NCBI GenBank assembly: GCA_016932575.1
Contig: JAFGCO010000001.1
Coordinates: 1 to 64,000, forward strand
Length of the DNA stretch: 64,000 bases
Direction: 5' to 3'
Origin: a bacterium
GTDB lineage: Bacteria; Zhuqueibacterota; QNDG01; JAFGCO01
Position 1 is the first letter of the stretch, and each line of letters begins with the position of its first letter. The notes beneath the pieces were generated by a model. The model was not told where the DNA came from and did not search any database. It saw only the letters and a list, made by a program, of their open reading frames with translations. This document shows, in pieces, positions 45,468 through 54,912 of the stretch. The position numbers and the translations under genes are program-made.

Positions 45468-46859
45468 ATGAGATACAAAATCATGCCTCTTTTCCCTTTC
45501 TGCCTATGGATGATAATGGGATGCGCCGCATCGCATTATTCTCTGGGTAAAAAGCATCTCAACAATGAAGCGTATGCACAGGCACTGGCAGAATTTGAAC
45601 TGGCAAAGCAGGAAAATCCCAATGACCCGAAAGTATTTCGAGAAATGGGAATTGCCTACTATCAACAGTTGGATTTTAAAAACGCTATCCAGCATCTGCT
45701 CCAGGCATTTCTTCAGGATTCTGCAGATGGACGGACTCTTTTCTATCTTGGCACCGCATTCGAAATTACCAAACAACCGGATATGGCCATGGATATCTAC
45801 AGCCGGTACGTGGATGTAAGTCCTACATCCGGGATTCGAAGCAGCATTGAAGGTCGGCTTGAAAAACTGATGCGCCAAAAGACGGAAGACGCCGTTAAAA
45901 AGGCGCTGGCTGATGAAAATCAACTGGATGTAAATGCCATCCCGGACAGTACGATCGCTGTTCTATATTTTCAAAACATGGGAGACAACCGGGATCTGGA
46001 TCCCATCCAAAAAGGTCTGGCAGACATGATAATTACCGACCTTTCAAAAGTAAAGAAACTTCATGTTATAGAACGGCTCCAAATGCAAAAACTCTTCGAA
46101 GAGATGGGACTGGGTATGACCGGTTTGGTGGATGAAAAAACGGCACCGCGGGTGGGCAAATTGCTGGGTGCATCACGATTGGTGAAAGGCGGCTTCGTCG
46201 ATCTCAGCGGAAATAAACTTCGCATTAATGCCAGTCTGATCCCTGTAAAATCCAAGGTGCGATACAGAACGAACCGGGAGATTGACCAATTAGACAATCT
46301 CTTTAAAATGGAAAAAAATCTGGTGTTCGGATTAATCAGCCGAATGGGCATTCAATTAACACAGGAAGAGAGGGATGCCATTGAAATCATACCCACTGAA
46401 AATATTTTGGCATTTATGGCCTACTGCAACGCACTGGACTATGAGGACCGCGGCATGTTTGAACAGTCTGCTGAATTCTATCATGAAGCCGTGATGCTGG
46501 ATCCTGGTTTCGTCCGGGCGCAGCAAGGGCTGACAGTCAGTGAAAAACTGTCGGCCGGCAAGATGGATGTATCACAACTGGAGCAACAATATGTTACCAG
46601 CGAGGTTGAAACGGAGACATCTGAATCTGCATCAGCGGAAGGAGACACCGGAGAAGAAGCTGAAGGAGAAGAAGCCGCTGAAACCGTGGCCGAAGCGCCC
46701 TCTGCAAATGTTGTAAACCAAATGATTCACAGCGGTGGTGTTTTGGATCAGGTGTTCCTTCCGGGCGTCGAATCACGCGAACCTGCCCAGGAAAGAAATG
46801 CCTCCACATTTGGCAGTGATGCAACTTTTGATATCCATGTTGATATTCCACAGGATTAG
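45468..46859 (+). CDS. TPR lipoprotein with CsgG/FlgO-like domain
   Basis: 463 aa. The lipobox MGC places the anchored Cys at residue 19. Residues about 22-130 hold TPR-like helical repeats (AYAQALAEFELAKQENPNDP, then DFKNAIQHLLQAFLQD). Residues about 158-300 match the CsgG-like alpha/beta domain: IAVLYFQNMGDNRDLDPIQK, HVIERLQMQKLFEEMG and RLVKGGFVDLSGNKLRI. A further TPR-like part precedes an acidic, low-complexity Glu/Ala stretch (about 380-415). CsgG forms outer-membrane export channels. The barrel and lipoprotein genes that follow are probably co-transcribed, as their gaps are 13 and 3 bp. Confidence 0.75.
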   Translation: MRYKIMPLFPFCLWMIMGCAASHYSLGKKHLNNEAYAQALAEFELAKQENPNDPKVFREMGIAYYQQLDFKNAIQHLLQAFLQDSADGRTLFYLGTAFEITKQPDMAMDIYSRYVDVSPTSGIRSSIEGRLEKLMRQKTEDAVKKALADENQLDVNAIPDSTIAVLYFQNMGDNRDLDPIQKGLADMIITDLSKVKKLHVIERLQMQKLFEEMGLGMTGLVDEKTAPRVGKLLGASRLVKGGFVDLSGNKLRINASLIPVKSKVRYRTNREIDQLDNLFKMEKNLVFGLISRMGIQLTQEERDAIEIIPTENILAFMAYCNALDYEDRGMFEQSAEFYHEAVMLDPGFVRAQQGLTVSEKLSAGKMDVSQLEQQYVTSEVETETSESASAEGDTGEEAEGEEAAETVAEAPSANVVNQMIHSGGVLDQVFLPGVESREPAQERNASTFGSDATFDIHVDIPQD

Positions 46860-46872
46860 AGAGGGGGTTATC

Positions 46873-47997
46873 ATGGCTCAATTAAAAACAAGACAGTTAA
46901 TAACACTGGTTTGCCTGTTACTCGGACAATCGCTTATGTCGCAGCCGCCCCGTCTGCAATCCGAACAATTTGGCAGGGCCGGCGCCAGTTTTGATTACTG
47001 GCATGCCAACGATCAGTCCATTACACAATTCGCCTTGCCCATGATGTATGTTTATCCGTTTTCGGACAAGGTACGAATATATGCGGTCACATCTCCGGCT
47101 TTCTCCTCCTGGCATACCGGAGACGCTGACTTTCATCTGAACGGCCTTTCTGATATTAAAATTGGGGGGCATGTTCTTACACTTAATGATGAAGTATTGG
47201 TCACATGGGGGATTAATATCCCCACCGGAAAAGAGCAGCTGACCATAAAAGAGTACGCTGTAGCAAGCCAGGTAACAGATCCGGCATTTGATTTCCGTGT
47301 TCCCAGCCTCGGACAGGGTACAGACATACAGATCGGCGCAAATACTGCCTGGGAACTGGGCGATTTTATTGTCGGTTATGGTATCAACCTCTATCTTAAG
47401 GGATCCTACCGCCCTCAAAAAAGTTACGAATCCATTCGTTATGAGCCGGGCAATGAACTGTCTGTGACATGGGGGATCTATCGGGAAACAAGACTCTTCG
47501 ATCGTGATATGAAAATCTCTGCCGATATGCTTTATTCCGGATACGGAAGTGACGAATTTGCTGATTCAACCTTTTTCTCTTCAGGAAACCGAATGGTCAT
47601 TCAAGCGATGTCGCAATTTAAGCAAGGTTCAATGGACATCGTATTGCTGCTTCGCAACCGTATCAAAGGCAAAAATGAATGGTTTCACCAAAAACACTAT
47701 GATGGCAGCCACGGCAATCAATTTGAAATCCAGGCCCTGGGTTCTTACCCGATGAATCCGGATTTAACAATCAGAGGTCTTATTGATATTAAATTATACG
47801 GTAACAATGATTCTGATCTGGGCGGTGCCAATATCTTCGGTTTGGGTGGAGGCGCATATAAAAAAATAAATCAGCGGCTGACTGCCAATGGTGAAGCACG
47901 ATTCTATTTTGGCCGATTGAAACCCGGATCGGACTGGGCAGGTGTGTTCGGAATGCGTTATTACGCCGGCATTATTTATACTTTTCAAGGGAGATAA
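46873..47997 (+). CDS. Outer-membrane beta-barrel protein, unknown
   Basis: About 374 aa from the ATG at 46873, with GAGGGGG 6 nt upstream; the frame is open further back but overlaps the lipoprotein gene. A signal peptide ends near SLMSQ. About 14-16 amphipathic strands follow, ending in the aromatic strand MRYYAGIIYTFQGR, as in outer-membrane barrels. It resembles transporter- or meta-pathway-like barrels, but no family is certain. It sits between the CsgG/TPR lipoprotein and another lipoprotein in one operon. Confidence 0.65.
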   Translation: MAQLKTRQLITLVCLLLGQSLMSQPPRLQSEQFGRAGASFDYWHANDQSITQFALPMMYVYPFSDKVRIYAVTSPAFSSWHTGDADFHLNGLSDIKIGGHVLTLNDEVLVTWGINIPTGKEQLTIKEYAVASQVTDPAFDFRVPSLGQGTDIQIGANTAWELGDFIVGYGINLYLKGSYRPQKSYESIRYEPGNELSVTWGIYRETRLFDRDMKISADMLYSGYGSDEFADSTFFSSGNRMVIQAMSQFKQGSMDIVLLLRNRIKGKNEWFHQKHYDGSHGNQFEIQALGSYPMNPDLTIRGLIDIKLYGNNDSDLGGANIFGLGGGAYKKINQRLTANGEARFYFGRLKPGSDWAGVFGMRYYAGIIYTFQGR

Positions 47998-48000
47998 TCC

Positions 48001-49464
48001 ATGAAAACTCTAAAATATATCATATTAATCGGATGCATTCAATTTCTCCTTGTTCTGGGATGCAGCCTGTTCCCCTCTGCTCCGGATTCCGAACAACCCC
48101 GGTTCAGCTTTATCATGAAATTCGGCAAACTACCCTCGCCCAATTATGCTGGGGTAAACCAACATTCGGAAACGCTCAATAAAATCACATTTCCTGATGC
48201 AGTAGACAAAGCCCGGGTGATGGTCATTGACAATTCATCCTATGTCATGTTTGAAGAATTAACAGCCACAAGCGAATGGGAAGCCTATGAAAAGGACAAG
48301 TTTGCCTGGAAAGGGGATTTGGGATTGTGGAATGAATGGGTGGATCTGATCGGCGGTCATTTTCCAATTGTCACCAATACAACGCTTGATATTGAAGGCA
48401 CGCATGCCACAGGTACAATAAAAGGTGTGCTCGGACTGAACAGTTTTATTGTCGGACTCGAAGACGGCGGTCGTATCCGTTACTGGGGAGAGGCACAGAA
48501 AAACGGTTTTGCTGATTCAACACAAACTGTTTATATCTATGTTGATCCGCATAACTATTTTGAGGGTGGCATGCCTGATACCTCTGCACAGCAGCTGAGT
48601 GTCGACAGCATCGCTGTCATTCCGAAAGAGGTTACTTTACAAAACAATGAGGCGCAGGCTTTTACCTGCCGGATCCATTATTCGGACGGTACTTACTGGG
48701 AAACAAATTACGCCCCCCTATGGTCGACTTCGCCAGGAATGGCCGGAACCATCTCTACGACCGGCTACTTTGTCGCAGATGGTACTGCGACCGGTACAGA
48801 AACTGTAACGGCCACCTATTCGACAGATAATATGACATATACTGATCAATCCATAGTAACAGTAATCAATGGAGTGGCACAGCCTTTCGATACCACAGGG
48901 CACACAGTCCTCTATCAGGAGGACTTTGAAGGTTATGACGACGGAATGTATCCGGATGGTTGGAATATAATATACAACGGCGTGAGCGGAGCAGTCTCAT
49001 CTCAGCAGGCTGCTTCGGGTCAGCTCAGTTTCCGGCAGGAATCCAATCCCAATTCGGGACGCCGTGATGAAATTCCGATTGCATCCCCGCCGTTGCGCAT
49101 CTCATATGAGCTCAATGTGATGCTCAGGGAAACGGATAAGGGAACGGTTATCGGTCTTCACGATGCAGACGGCGGTCCCTGGGGCATGTTATATGCTTAT
49201 GTCGAATTTCTGGGAGACGGACGGCTGACAGCAGGGGAGAACCGTATGGAATTGCTCAACTACAATCCGGATACCTGGTACCATATCAAAGTGCTTGCCG
49301 ATTTAGACAATGGGTTGATGGATGTCTATCTGGATGGTGAACTGGTATATTCCGACGTCGGACAGAGCAATATCTCATACGATTCTTTTGCTCTTGGGTA
49401 TAAAAATTTTACGAGCGGCACGTCAGTACAATACTATGACGATATCCGGATAACAACCTGGTAA
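48001..49464 (+). CDS. Lipoprotein with Ig-like and concanavalin/LamG-like domains
   Basis: 487 aa. The lipobox VLGC puts the lipidated Cys at residue 21. An N-terminal beta domain (about 30-185) is followed by an Ig-like unit (Big_2 type, VIPKEVTLQNNEAQAFTC, about 205-295), then a C-terminal beta-sandwich from YQEDFEGYDDGMYPDGWNI to YYDDIRITTW. This last part resembles LamG/DUF1080-like sugar- or surface-binding domains. It begins 3 bp after the barrel gene's stop. It may bind polysaccharide or a surface partner. Confidence 0.65.
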   Translation: MKTLKYIILIGCIQFLLVLGCSLFPSAPDSEQPRFSFIMKFGKLPSPNYAGVNQHSETLNKITFPDAVDKARVMVIDNSSYVMFEELTATSEWEAYEKDKFAWKGDLGLWNEWVDLIGGHFPIVTNTTLDIEGTHATGTIKGVLGLNSFIVGLEDGGRIRYWGEAQKNGFADSTQTVYIYVDPHNYFEGGMPDTSAQQLSVDSIAVIPKEVTLQNNEAQAFTCRIHYSDGTYWETNYAPLWSTSPGMAGTISTTGYFVADGTATGTETVTATYSTDNMTYTDQSIVTVINGVAQPFDTTGHTVLYQEDFEGYDDGMYPDGWNIIYNGVSGAVSSQQAASGQLSFRQESNPNSGRRDEIPIASPPLRISYELNVMLRETDKGTVIGLHDADGGPWGMLYAYVEFLGDGRLTAGENRMELLNYNPDTWYHIKVLADLDNGLMDVYLDGELVYSDVGQSNISYDSFALGYKNFTSGTSVQYYDDIRITTW

Positions 49465-49540
49465 TCAAGATAACTTCACCTTTGAATGTCGCTGAAAATT
49501 TCATAATAGGATTGCATCAGAAGTTATGCCCTTAGTAAAA

Positions 49541-49554
49541 TGTTCAGCTGAACA
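49541..49554. promoter_or_regulatory. Perfect 14-bp palindrome
   Basis: TGTTCAGCTGAACA, an exact inverted repeat about 75 bp after the lipoprotein gene and about 150 bp before the next start. The size fits a dimeric repressor operator; no regulator gene is nearby. Confidence 0.3.
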
Positions 49555-49701
49555 CAACGTTTAGCCATGTCAGGGCCGCGATATACTGTGCACTTTTTCA
49601 TTAATGTTTTTTTTCCTTCAATAGCGTGTGCCTTGAGACCAACGAGGAGCTGACTGTCTTGAAAAATGACTTCTCTTGCAACCCTGTCGGGTAATCAATT
49701 C

Positions 49702-50907
49702 ATGAAAAAGCCATATCTGCTCGTTCTTGTTATCTGCTCTTTGGTATTACGTTTCATCTTCATTCTCCGGACACCAATAACGTGGGATCCCTCTTCAACG
49801 GAGGTTCAGGCATTCAATGACGAGCCGGCCCATGTCAACTATGTTCGGTACCTGATGGAAAAGGGATCTCTGCCTGTACAGAAACATCACGCCCAGGAAA
49901 AAGATGCTTTTATTATTAATCAGTTTGAATATTATCAGCCTCCATTGGCCTATATTGCGACCGGTCTTTTGGCCCGGATTGTCTCAGTATCATCGCAAAG
50001 TCATGCATTGACTTATTTCTGCAGAATCGTGATTTGTATTACAGGGATTACGGGGATTGTTCTTTTCTTTCATCTCTCATTGAAAATTTTTTCTATGAAA
50101 TTGGGTTTTTATCTCACTTTGCTGTATGCTTTCCTGCCTGTGCACTGGCGCCATACATCTTCATTCAGCAACGATGCTTTTTTATGGATTTTCATGATCC
50201 TTTTATTGTTTATAATCCGGAAAAAATGGCATCATTCATATCAAATAAGGGATTGCCTGGTTGAAGGATGTCTCATGGGTCTCGGTCTGTGGACGAAATC
50301 CTCCATGATGACTGTTGTGGCCGCCTATCTGGTTCTAAGCATATTCGATCGAAAACACAGGAAACACTGGATACTTCCAGCTGTATTTGGACTCGTCATT
50401 GCCTCTCCGTATTTTATCCGTAACTATCTGCTCTATCATGAAGTATTCGGCCTTCATTCCAGTCATGGTCCAGTTCAGGAGGCTTTGAACACATTGTCCC
50501 CGGAAATTCTTTCTCGGTTTATCCGTGGATTTCTGATCACATTCGCATTTCCGTTTGACACCCTTGATATCCCAATTTATATCAAACTGCCTGCATATTT
50601 ACTCTGGGCATTTATTTTCAGTGTGTTTATCATTCAATTCCTGGGTTGTAATATCCATACGATTAAAAATCACTGTTTAACACTTCATGGCATATTAAGT
50701 ATTATTGTCATCAGCACGGCAGTCTCTGTGATCATTTATAATTGGAAATATCTGCAAACAGAATTCCGCAATATTTTTTACATCATGCCGATGCTGCTTA
50801 TCATGGCAGGTCAGTATCTATTAAAAAGGGACCATTTGAGGTGGTTCTGGTTTTTATTGATATCAGAGTTCTATCCGCTTATTTTGGTTTTATGTAAAAT
50901 TTTTTAA
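49702..50907 (+). CDS. GT-C-like membrane glycosyltransferase (PMT/ArnT-type)
   Basis: About 401 aa from the ATG at 49702 (MKKPYLLV); a start at 49666 would add 12 residues. About nine hydrophobic helices. The first extracytoplasmic loop has the acidic pair in FNDEPAHVNYVRYLME, as in PMT/ArnT-family enzymes that use lipid-linked sugars, and NQFEYYQPPLAYI follows, resembling their ExxxHPPL-type stretch. The acceptor is unknown. It lies upstream of another membrane gene with a 16-bp gap. Confidence 0.65.
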   Translation: MKKPYLLVLVICSLVLRFIFILRTPITWDPSSTEVQAFNDEPAHVNYVRYLMEKGSLPVQKHHAQEKDAFIINQFEYYQPPLAYIATGLLARIVSVSSQSHALTYFCRIVICITGITGIVLFFHLSLKIFSMKLGFYLTLLYAFLPVHWRHTSSFSNDAFLWIFMILLLFIIRKKWHHSYQIRDCLVEGCLMGLGLWTKSSMMTVVAAYLVLSIFDRKHRKHWILPAVFGLVIASPYFIRNYLLYHEVFGLHSSHGPVQEALNTLSPEILSRFIRGFLITFAFPFDTLDIPIYIKLPAYLLWAFIFSVFIIQFLGCNIHTIKNHCLTLHGILSIIVISTAVSVIIYNWKYLQTEFRNIFYIMPMLLIMAGQYLLKRDHLRWFWFLLISEFYPLILVLCKIF

Positions 50908-50923
50908 ATTGGAGAAAAGAGCA

Positions 50924-51631
50924 ATGAAGACAAATCGGATTGTACTTATGGTAAGCGGATCCCTGGCATTAATCATTTCAATCATGCTTTCGCGGTCCCA
51001 TACGCTTCTGACGGTCTGGACCGTTGAAGATGGGCCAATGGAATATCTAAGTGCCCTGTTCTGGCTGACCGGCGCTGTGATGTGCTTTCGATTTTTTTGG
51101 TGCACGCGAGGAAGTCTGAAATGGATTTATATTGTTTTAACACTGTTCTATTTTGTCTGTTTCGGAGAAGAAATCAGCTGGGGACAACGCATTTTCGGAT
51201 TTAATGTTCAGTCCGTGGAATCCAAAAGCCATCAGGAAGAATTTAACCTGCACAATCTGGAATTCTTCAGCAAAGACAGTTTTTATGATCAGATGCAGGA
51301 AGGCCGCTTCAATCCTGTGCTGCTTTTTAATACACAGAACCTTTTTCGCTTGGGCTTTCTTGCCCTGTATGGATTTTTTCCGGTGTTGCTCTGGATAGGC
51401 AGGCCCAAAAAATGGCGCATGCAAATCAAAGAGACGCCGCCCTTTCCAACGTATCTGATTGCTGCCTGGAGTGTTCACTTCTACATCTGGATTGTTCGAT
51501 TTTTAATGGAATCGGAATATCGCGAATATATGAACGAGGTGGAAGAACTTTGGTCCGCCTGGTTTGCCATGCTGTTTGTATGGGTTATTCTTCGGCCTAT
51601 ACCGGCAAAACATACCAACGAATCCAGATAA
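50924..51631 (+). CDS. Uncharacterised integral membrane protein
   Basis: About 235 aa from the ATG at 50924, with GGAG 9 nt upstream. Five to six hydrophobic helices. The segment CFGEEISWGQRIFG (about 80-93), followed by FNLHNLEFF, is typical of a widespread family of unknown membrane proteins with a paired Glu at a membrane edge. It starts 16 bp after the GT-C-like gene and ends 15 bp before the propeller gene, so the three are probably one operon. Confidence 0.6.
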   Translation: MKTNRIVLMVSGSLALIISIMLSRSHTLLTVWTVEDGPMEYLSALFWLTGAVMCFRFFWCTRGSLKWIYIVLTLFYFVCFGEEISWGQRIFGFNVQSVESKSHQEEFNLHNLEFFSKDSFYDQMQEGRFNPVLLFNTQNLFRLGFLALYGFFPVLLWIGRPKKWRMQIKETPPFPTYLIAAWSVHFYIWIVRFLMESEYREYMNEVEELWSAWFAMLFVWVILRPIPAKHTNESR

Positions 51632-51646
51632 ACGAAGGATATTCAG

Positions 51647-53263
51647 ATGATCAAATGTAAACGGATAATGATCTTAATGTTTGGTGCCGTTTTACTGACA
51701 GCTCAGGCTGATTTACCTGAACGCCTCCTTCATTACCGTCCTGGAGACTGGATCAGTTATCCGGTTCTGCGATATGTGTCTTCAGCAGCCCTGGGCGATG
51801 AGTTCGTTTATTTCGGAACCACAGGCGGTATTCTGCGATATCAGTTTTTCGAGAGAACCTGGTACTGGCCGTTCACTGAAAGCGACGGCCTTCAAAATGG
51901 TCGCATACAAAATTTAATTTATGATTTCAATACCGGTTTCCTTTGGTGCGCCACAGAAACAGGTATCATCAGTTTTCGTGAGCCTTCATCAGAATACTGG
52001 CGCAATATCTCTAATGCAATGCAGGGAGAAATCCGCCGTCTTGGTATTGGAAATAAATATATATGGGCAGAAGACCAAACAGGATACCATAGCATCGACC
52101 GGACAAGCGGCTCGGTTTGGCCCGTTTCCGCGGCGGAAATGCGGAAAGATCAGGTCAGATGGGCAGAAAAAAACGGAAGCGGAATCGACAGCCGGTTCTT
52201 TGTGGATCCCGCCTACATGATTCTGGAAAACGGGATTCAGGATGCAAATTTTCGGGAATATCCCTTTACAGATGCCGTTCAGGATCAATATAACCACCGA
52301 TGGCTGGGCACATGGGGACTGGGCACCGCTATTGCTGAAATGGACATGCTGACACTTACTTTTCACCAGATCGGACCCTATGCATCGGATATTCAGGTCA
52401 TGGCCTGGGACGAACACGGCATGTGGATGGGCGGCTTGCCGGATTCAGAAACTCCTCACGGCATTACTTACTGGGATATGGCCGACAATACCTGGCGTTA
52501 TTATGAATCAGTGTTGCTTTCCGGCCTGCGAAGCGACGCAGTGAATTCAATCGCAGTAGACGGGATCCATGTCTGGTTCGGCACCCTGAATGGTCTGGCA
52601 AAATATGATTCGGACAGAGATACATGGAAAACCTATTCACAGCAGAACAATTTGTGGGATGAAAGAATCACCTGTCTGGCACTGGACGATTCAACATTAT
52701 GGGTGGGAACGGTATATGGAATTAATCGGATTGACCTCAACAGCAATCGCATTAAAAAAATCACGGACGAACGGCTGGTTCACAGCCATATTTTTGAGAT
52801 GGATGTAGATCCCGAAGGGGCTTGGGCAGCCACGGACAGAGGTATCTATCGATACCTCTCCATGGAAAATCGCTGGCAGTTCATGGAGGGCTACGGCGGT
52901 ATGCTCACCTATACTGTCACGGCCGTTGCTGTGTACGGTCCTGAAGTCTGGTTTGGCACAGATGACGGTGTGGAAATCTATAACAAAGAATCCAAACAAT
53001 GGACCGGATTTCCATCTGTCCATTATCCTACAGGTTCCCATATTCATACCATCCTGCCGGATGACACTGCCGTCTGGTTCGGTACTGACCAGGGTGTTCT
53101 GAAATATATCCGGGAAGAAGACCGCTGGCACGCCTACACCACGGATGACGGGTTGTTGGACAATGATGTTCGCTGGATATTGCTGGATGGCGATGATATC
53201 TGGTTCGGCACGGCACGGGGTCTCACCAAATTCTTCTGGAACGCCCCGTATCGGATCGATTGA
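51647..53263 (+). CDS. Secreted beta-propeller with two-component-sensor-type repeats, no kinase
   Basis: 538 aa. A signal peptide ends near LLTAQA. The rest is built of repeats such as VYFGTTGGILRY, VWFGTLNGLAKYD, VWFGTDDGVEIYN and VWFGTDQGVLKYI, the Reg_prop repeat of periplasmic sensor domains of hybrid two-component systems. Those usually carry a Y_Y_Y domain, a helix and a kinase; here the protein stops after the propeller, with no anchor or FlgD tail. It is probably a periplasmic binding protein. The upstream partners are two membrane proteins. Confidence 0.75.
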   Translation: MIKCKRIMILMFGAVLLTAQADLPERLLHYRPGDWISYPVLRYVSSAALGDEFVYFGTTGGILRYQFFERTWYWPFTESDGLQNGRIQNLIYDFNTGFLWCATETGIISFREPSSEYWRNISNAMQGEIRRLGIGNKYIWAEDQTGYHSIDRTSGSVWPVSAAEMRKDQVRWAEKNGSGIDSRFFVDPAYMILENGIQDANFREYPFTDAVQDQYNHRWLGTWGLGTAIAEMDMLTLTFHQIGPYASDIQVMAWDEHGMWMGGLPDSETPHGITYWDMADNTWRYYESVLLSGLRSDAVNSIAVDGIHVWFGTLNGLAKYDSDRDTWKTYSQQNNLWDERITCLALDDSTLWVGTVYGINRIDLNSNRIKKITDERLVHSHIFEMDVDPEGAWAATDRGIYRYLSMENRWQFMEGYGGMLTYTVTAVAVYGPEVWFGTDDGVEIYNKESKQWTGFPSVHYPTGSHIHTILPDDTAVWFGTDQGVLKYIREEDRWHAYTTDDGLLDNDVRWILLDGDDIWFGTARGLTKFFWNAPYRID

Positions 53264-53314
53264 TCTTCATTTAATCCCAGAAATTCAACGATCAATATAA
53301 AACACAAACACTCG

Positions 53315-53617
53315 CTATTGTTTTAATCTGATATCTTTTTGTTTCTCCCATTCCGCAATACCCACTGCCAGACATCCGGCTGCGATATCCAACCAGGTAT
53401 CCAGCCTCACCCACCAACGAACTGGATCTCTGAGGGCCCAATCGGCTGTTTCCCACACTTCAATGCCGAAAATCAAAATCAGTCCCCACTGCCACTTGAT
53501 CCCGCTCCATCTCGAAAGTACGTAGAAGATGATAAAGTGAATGATCCAGGAAATCCAGTCCGTATGTAAAATTGTTTTAATAAAAAGTAAGAAAACCATT
53601 GCGGCTCTCGATGTCAT
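53315..53617 (-). CDS. Small membrane protein of unknown function
   Basis: 100 aa with three hydrophobic helices and a conserved-looking polar set in the second half (GIEVWETADWALRD, then RLDTWLDIAAGCLAVG) that suggests acidic residues facing the membrane. It starts 6 bp after the metallophosphoesterase stop on the same strand, so it is the last gene of that operon. The start may be at 53617 or at the ATG six codons later. Confidence 0.6.
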   Translation of the reverse strand: MTSRAAMVFLLFIKTILHTDWISWIIHFIIFYVLSRWSGIKWQWGLILIFGIEVWETADWALRDPVRWWVRLDTWLDIAAGCLAVGIAEWEKQKDIRLKQ

Positions 53618-53623
53618 TCAAAT

Positions 53624-54844
53624 TCAGGACAACTTTCCTTCAAGGCTGATCCATTCCATGCCGTCTGCATGTATCAGTTGAACACCGGCATTCACACCAT
53701 TTGATTGCTGATTATCAGATCGAAGCCATCCCCCTGTGTTTGATATCGAAAATTCCAAACCTTGAATTTCTACCGGCTCGGGTTTCTGAGTGGGCTGATG
53801 CGTATGACCGAACACAAATGAAAACGGTTTGGGGATATCCGCATCCACAGGTAAAAAGTACTCCCTCGCCTTGCCTTTCTGATAACGATTCAGCACATAC
53901 TTTTCAATGTAATGCGCAATCCGGCCGATCATTTTATCATCCAGCGGCATTTGAAACAGATCTCCTTTTTTATTCAGTGAGTATAGCGGAACTTGCTTGA
54001 ATATAAAACCTAAAACACATTTAACGATAAGTGACTTCCACCAGCGAAGATGCATGGCTTCCATTAACACTTTCTGAATCTCCTTGAATATCTGACGTAC
54101 AGTCTGCTGAGCTTTATATCCCCCTTCCTGCCAGATCCTCTCCATTTCATAGATACGCTCAGACATTCTGCCCGCATGGCCCAAATCATAATCAAATGCT
54201 TCCAGCCAGACATTATTGAATGCTTCCAGTTCTTCCAAATGTGCAGGTTCAATAATAAAGTTAATGGGTTTGAAAAGCGGCTCTAAAAAATGGCCATGTG
54301 TGAAAAAATAATATGTAGGCACTTTTCTCTGATTTGGAACAGCAAAAAGATGATGCGGATATTTTATGACAAACTCCGGCACCTCGTGATTATCCGGCCA
54401 TAAGTGCGGTAAAACGGCTTCACATGGCTCATGCGTTTCATGAGAAGAAAAACGGACATCCACAAAACAATACGGATACATTTCATTGCTGGGAGGGGAT
54501 CCACCATGAATCATGCGCCCTGTTATATTGGTCTGCTCCACCAGCATACGCCAAAAATGATGATCATGATTTCCAGGAATATAGATAATTTTTTGATACG
54601 GTCCACCTTCAGAAAGTATGCCGAAAAATGATTTCAAGTCTTCATAAACATCATCCCAGCCAGCCAAAGACAATTCCATTAAATCCCCGTTTAAAATCAG
54701 CTGATCCTGGGGGCCCAGCTTACGCAGCATTTCTATTACAGCCTCACGGTTTTTATCATAAGCCGGATCGGAAACATGTAAATAATTTTCCGGTTTTCCA
54801 AGATGTAAATCAGACATCGCGATGACAGATGTACATTTTCTCAT
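53624..54844 (-). CDS. Calcineurin-like metallophosphoesterase
   Basis: 406 aa. The dimetal phosphoesterase motifs are complete: DLH (12-14), NGD (52-54), GNHDHHF (91-97), THGH and GHTH near residue 350. A long helical insert (about 215-300) is unusual and may give membrane or partner contacts. No signal peptide, so cytoplasmic. The substrate is unknown; UDP-diacylglucosamine hydrolases (LpxH) and cyclic nucleotide phosphodiesterases share the fold but are shorter. It is third in the DUF362 - CPBP-like - phosphoesterase - small membrane protein operon. Confidence 0.85.
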   Translation of the reverse strand: MRKCTSVIAMSDLHLGKPENYLHVSDPAYDKNREAVIEMLRKLGPQDQLILNGDLMELSLAGWDDVYEDLKSFFGILSEGGPYQKIIYIPGNHDHHFWRMLVEQTNITGRMIHGGSPPSNEMYPYCFVDVRFSSHETHEPCEAVLPHLWPDNHEVPEFVIKYPHHLFAVPNQRKVPTYYFFTHGHFLEPLFKPINFIIEPAHLEELEAFNNVWLEAFDYDLGHAGRMSERIYEMERIWQEGGYKAQQTVRQIFKEIQKVLMEAMHLRWWKSLIVKCVLGFIFKQVPLYSLNKKGDLFQMPLDDKMIGRIAHYIEKYVLNRYQKGKAREYFLPVDADIPKPFSFVFGHTHQPTQKPEPVEIQGLEFSISNTGGWLRSDNQQSNGVNAGVQLIHADGMEWISLEGKLS

Positions 54845-54912
54845 AACTGGACCTCAAAATAAACATCCAAAGTTAAACTTGACACCTTTTAAAACCCGAC
54901 ATGCCATGTTAT

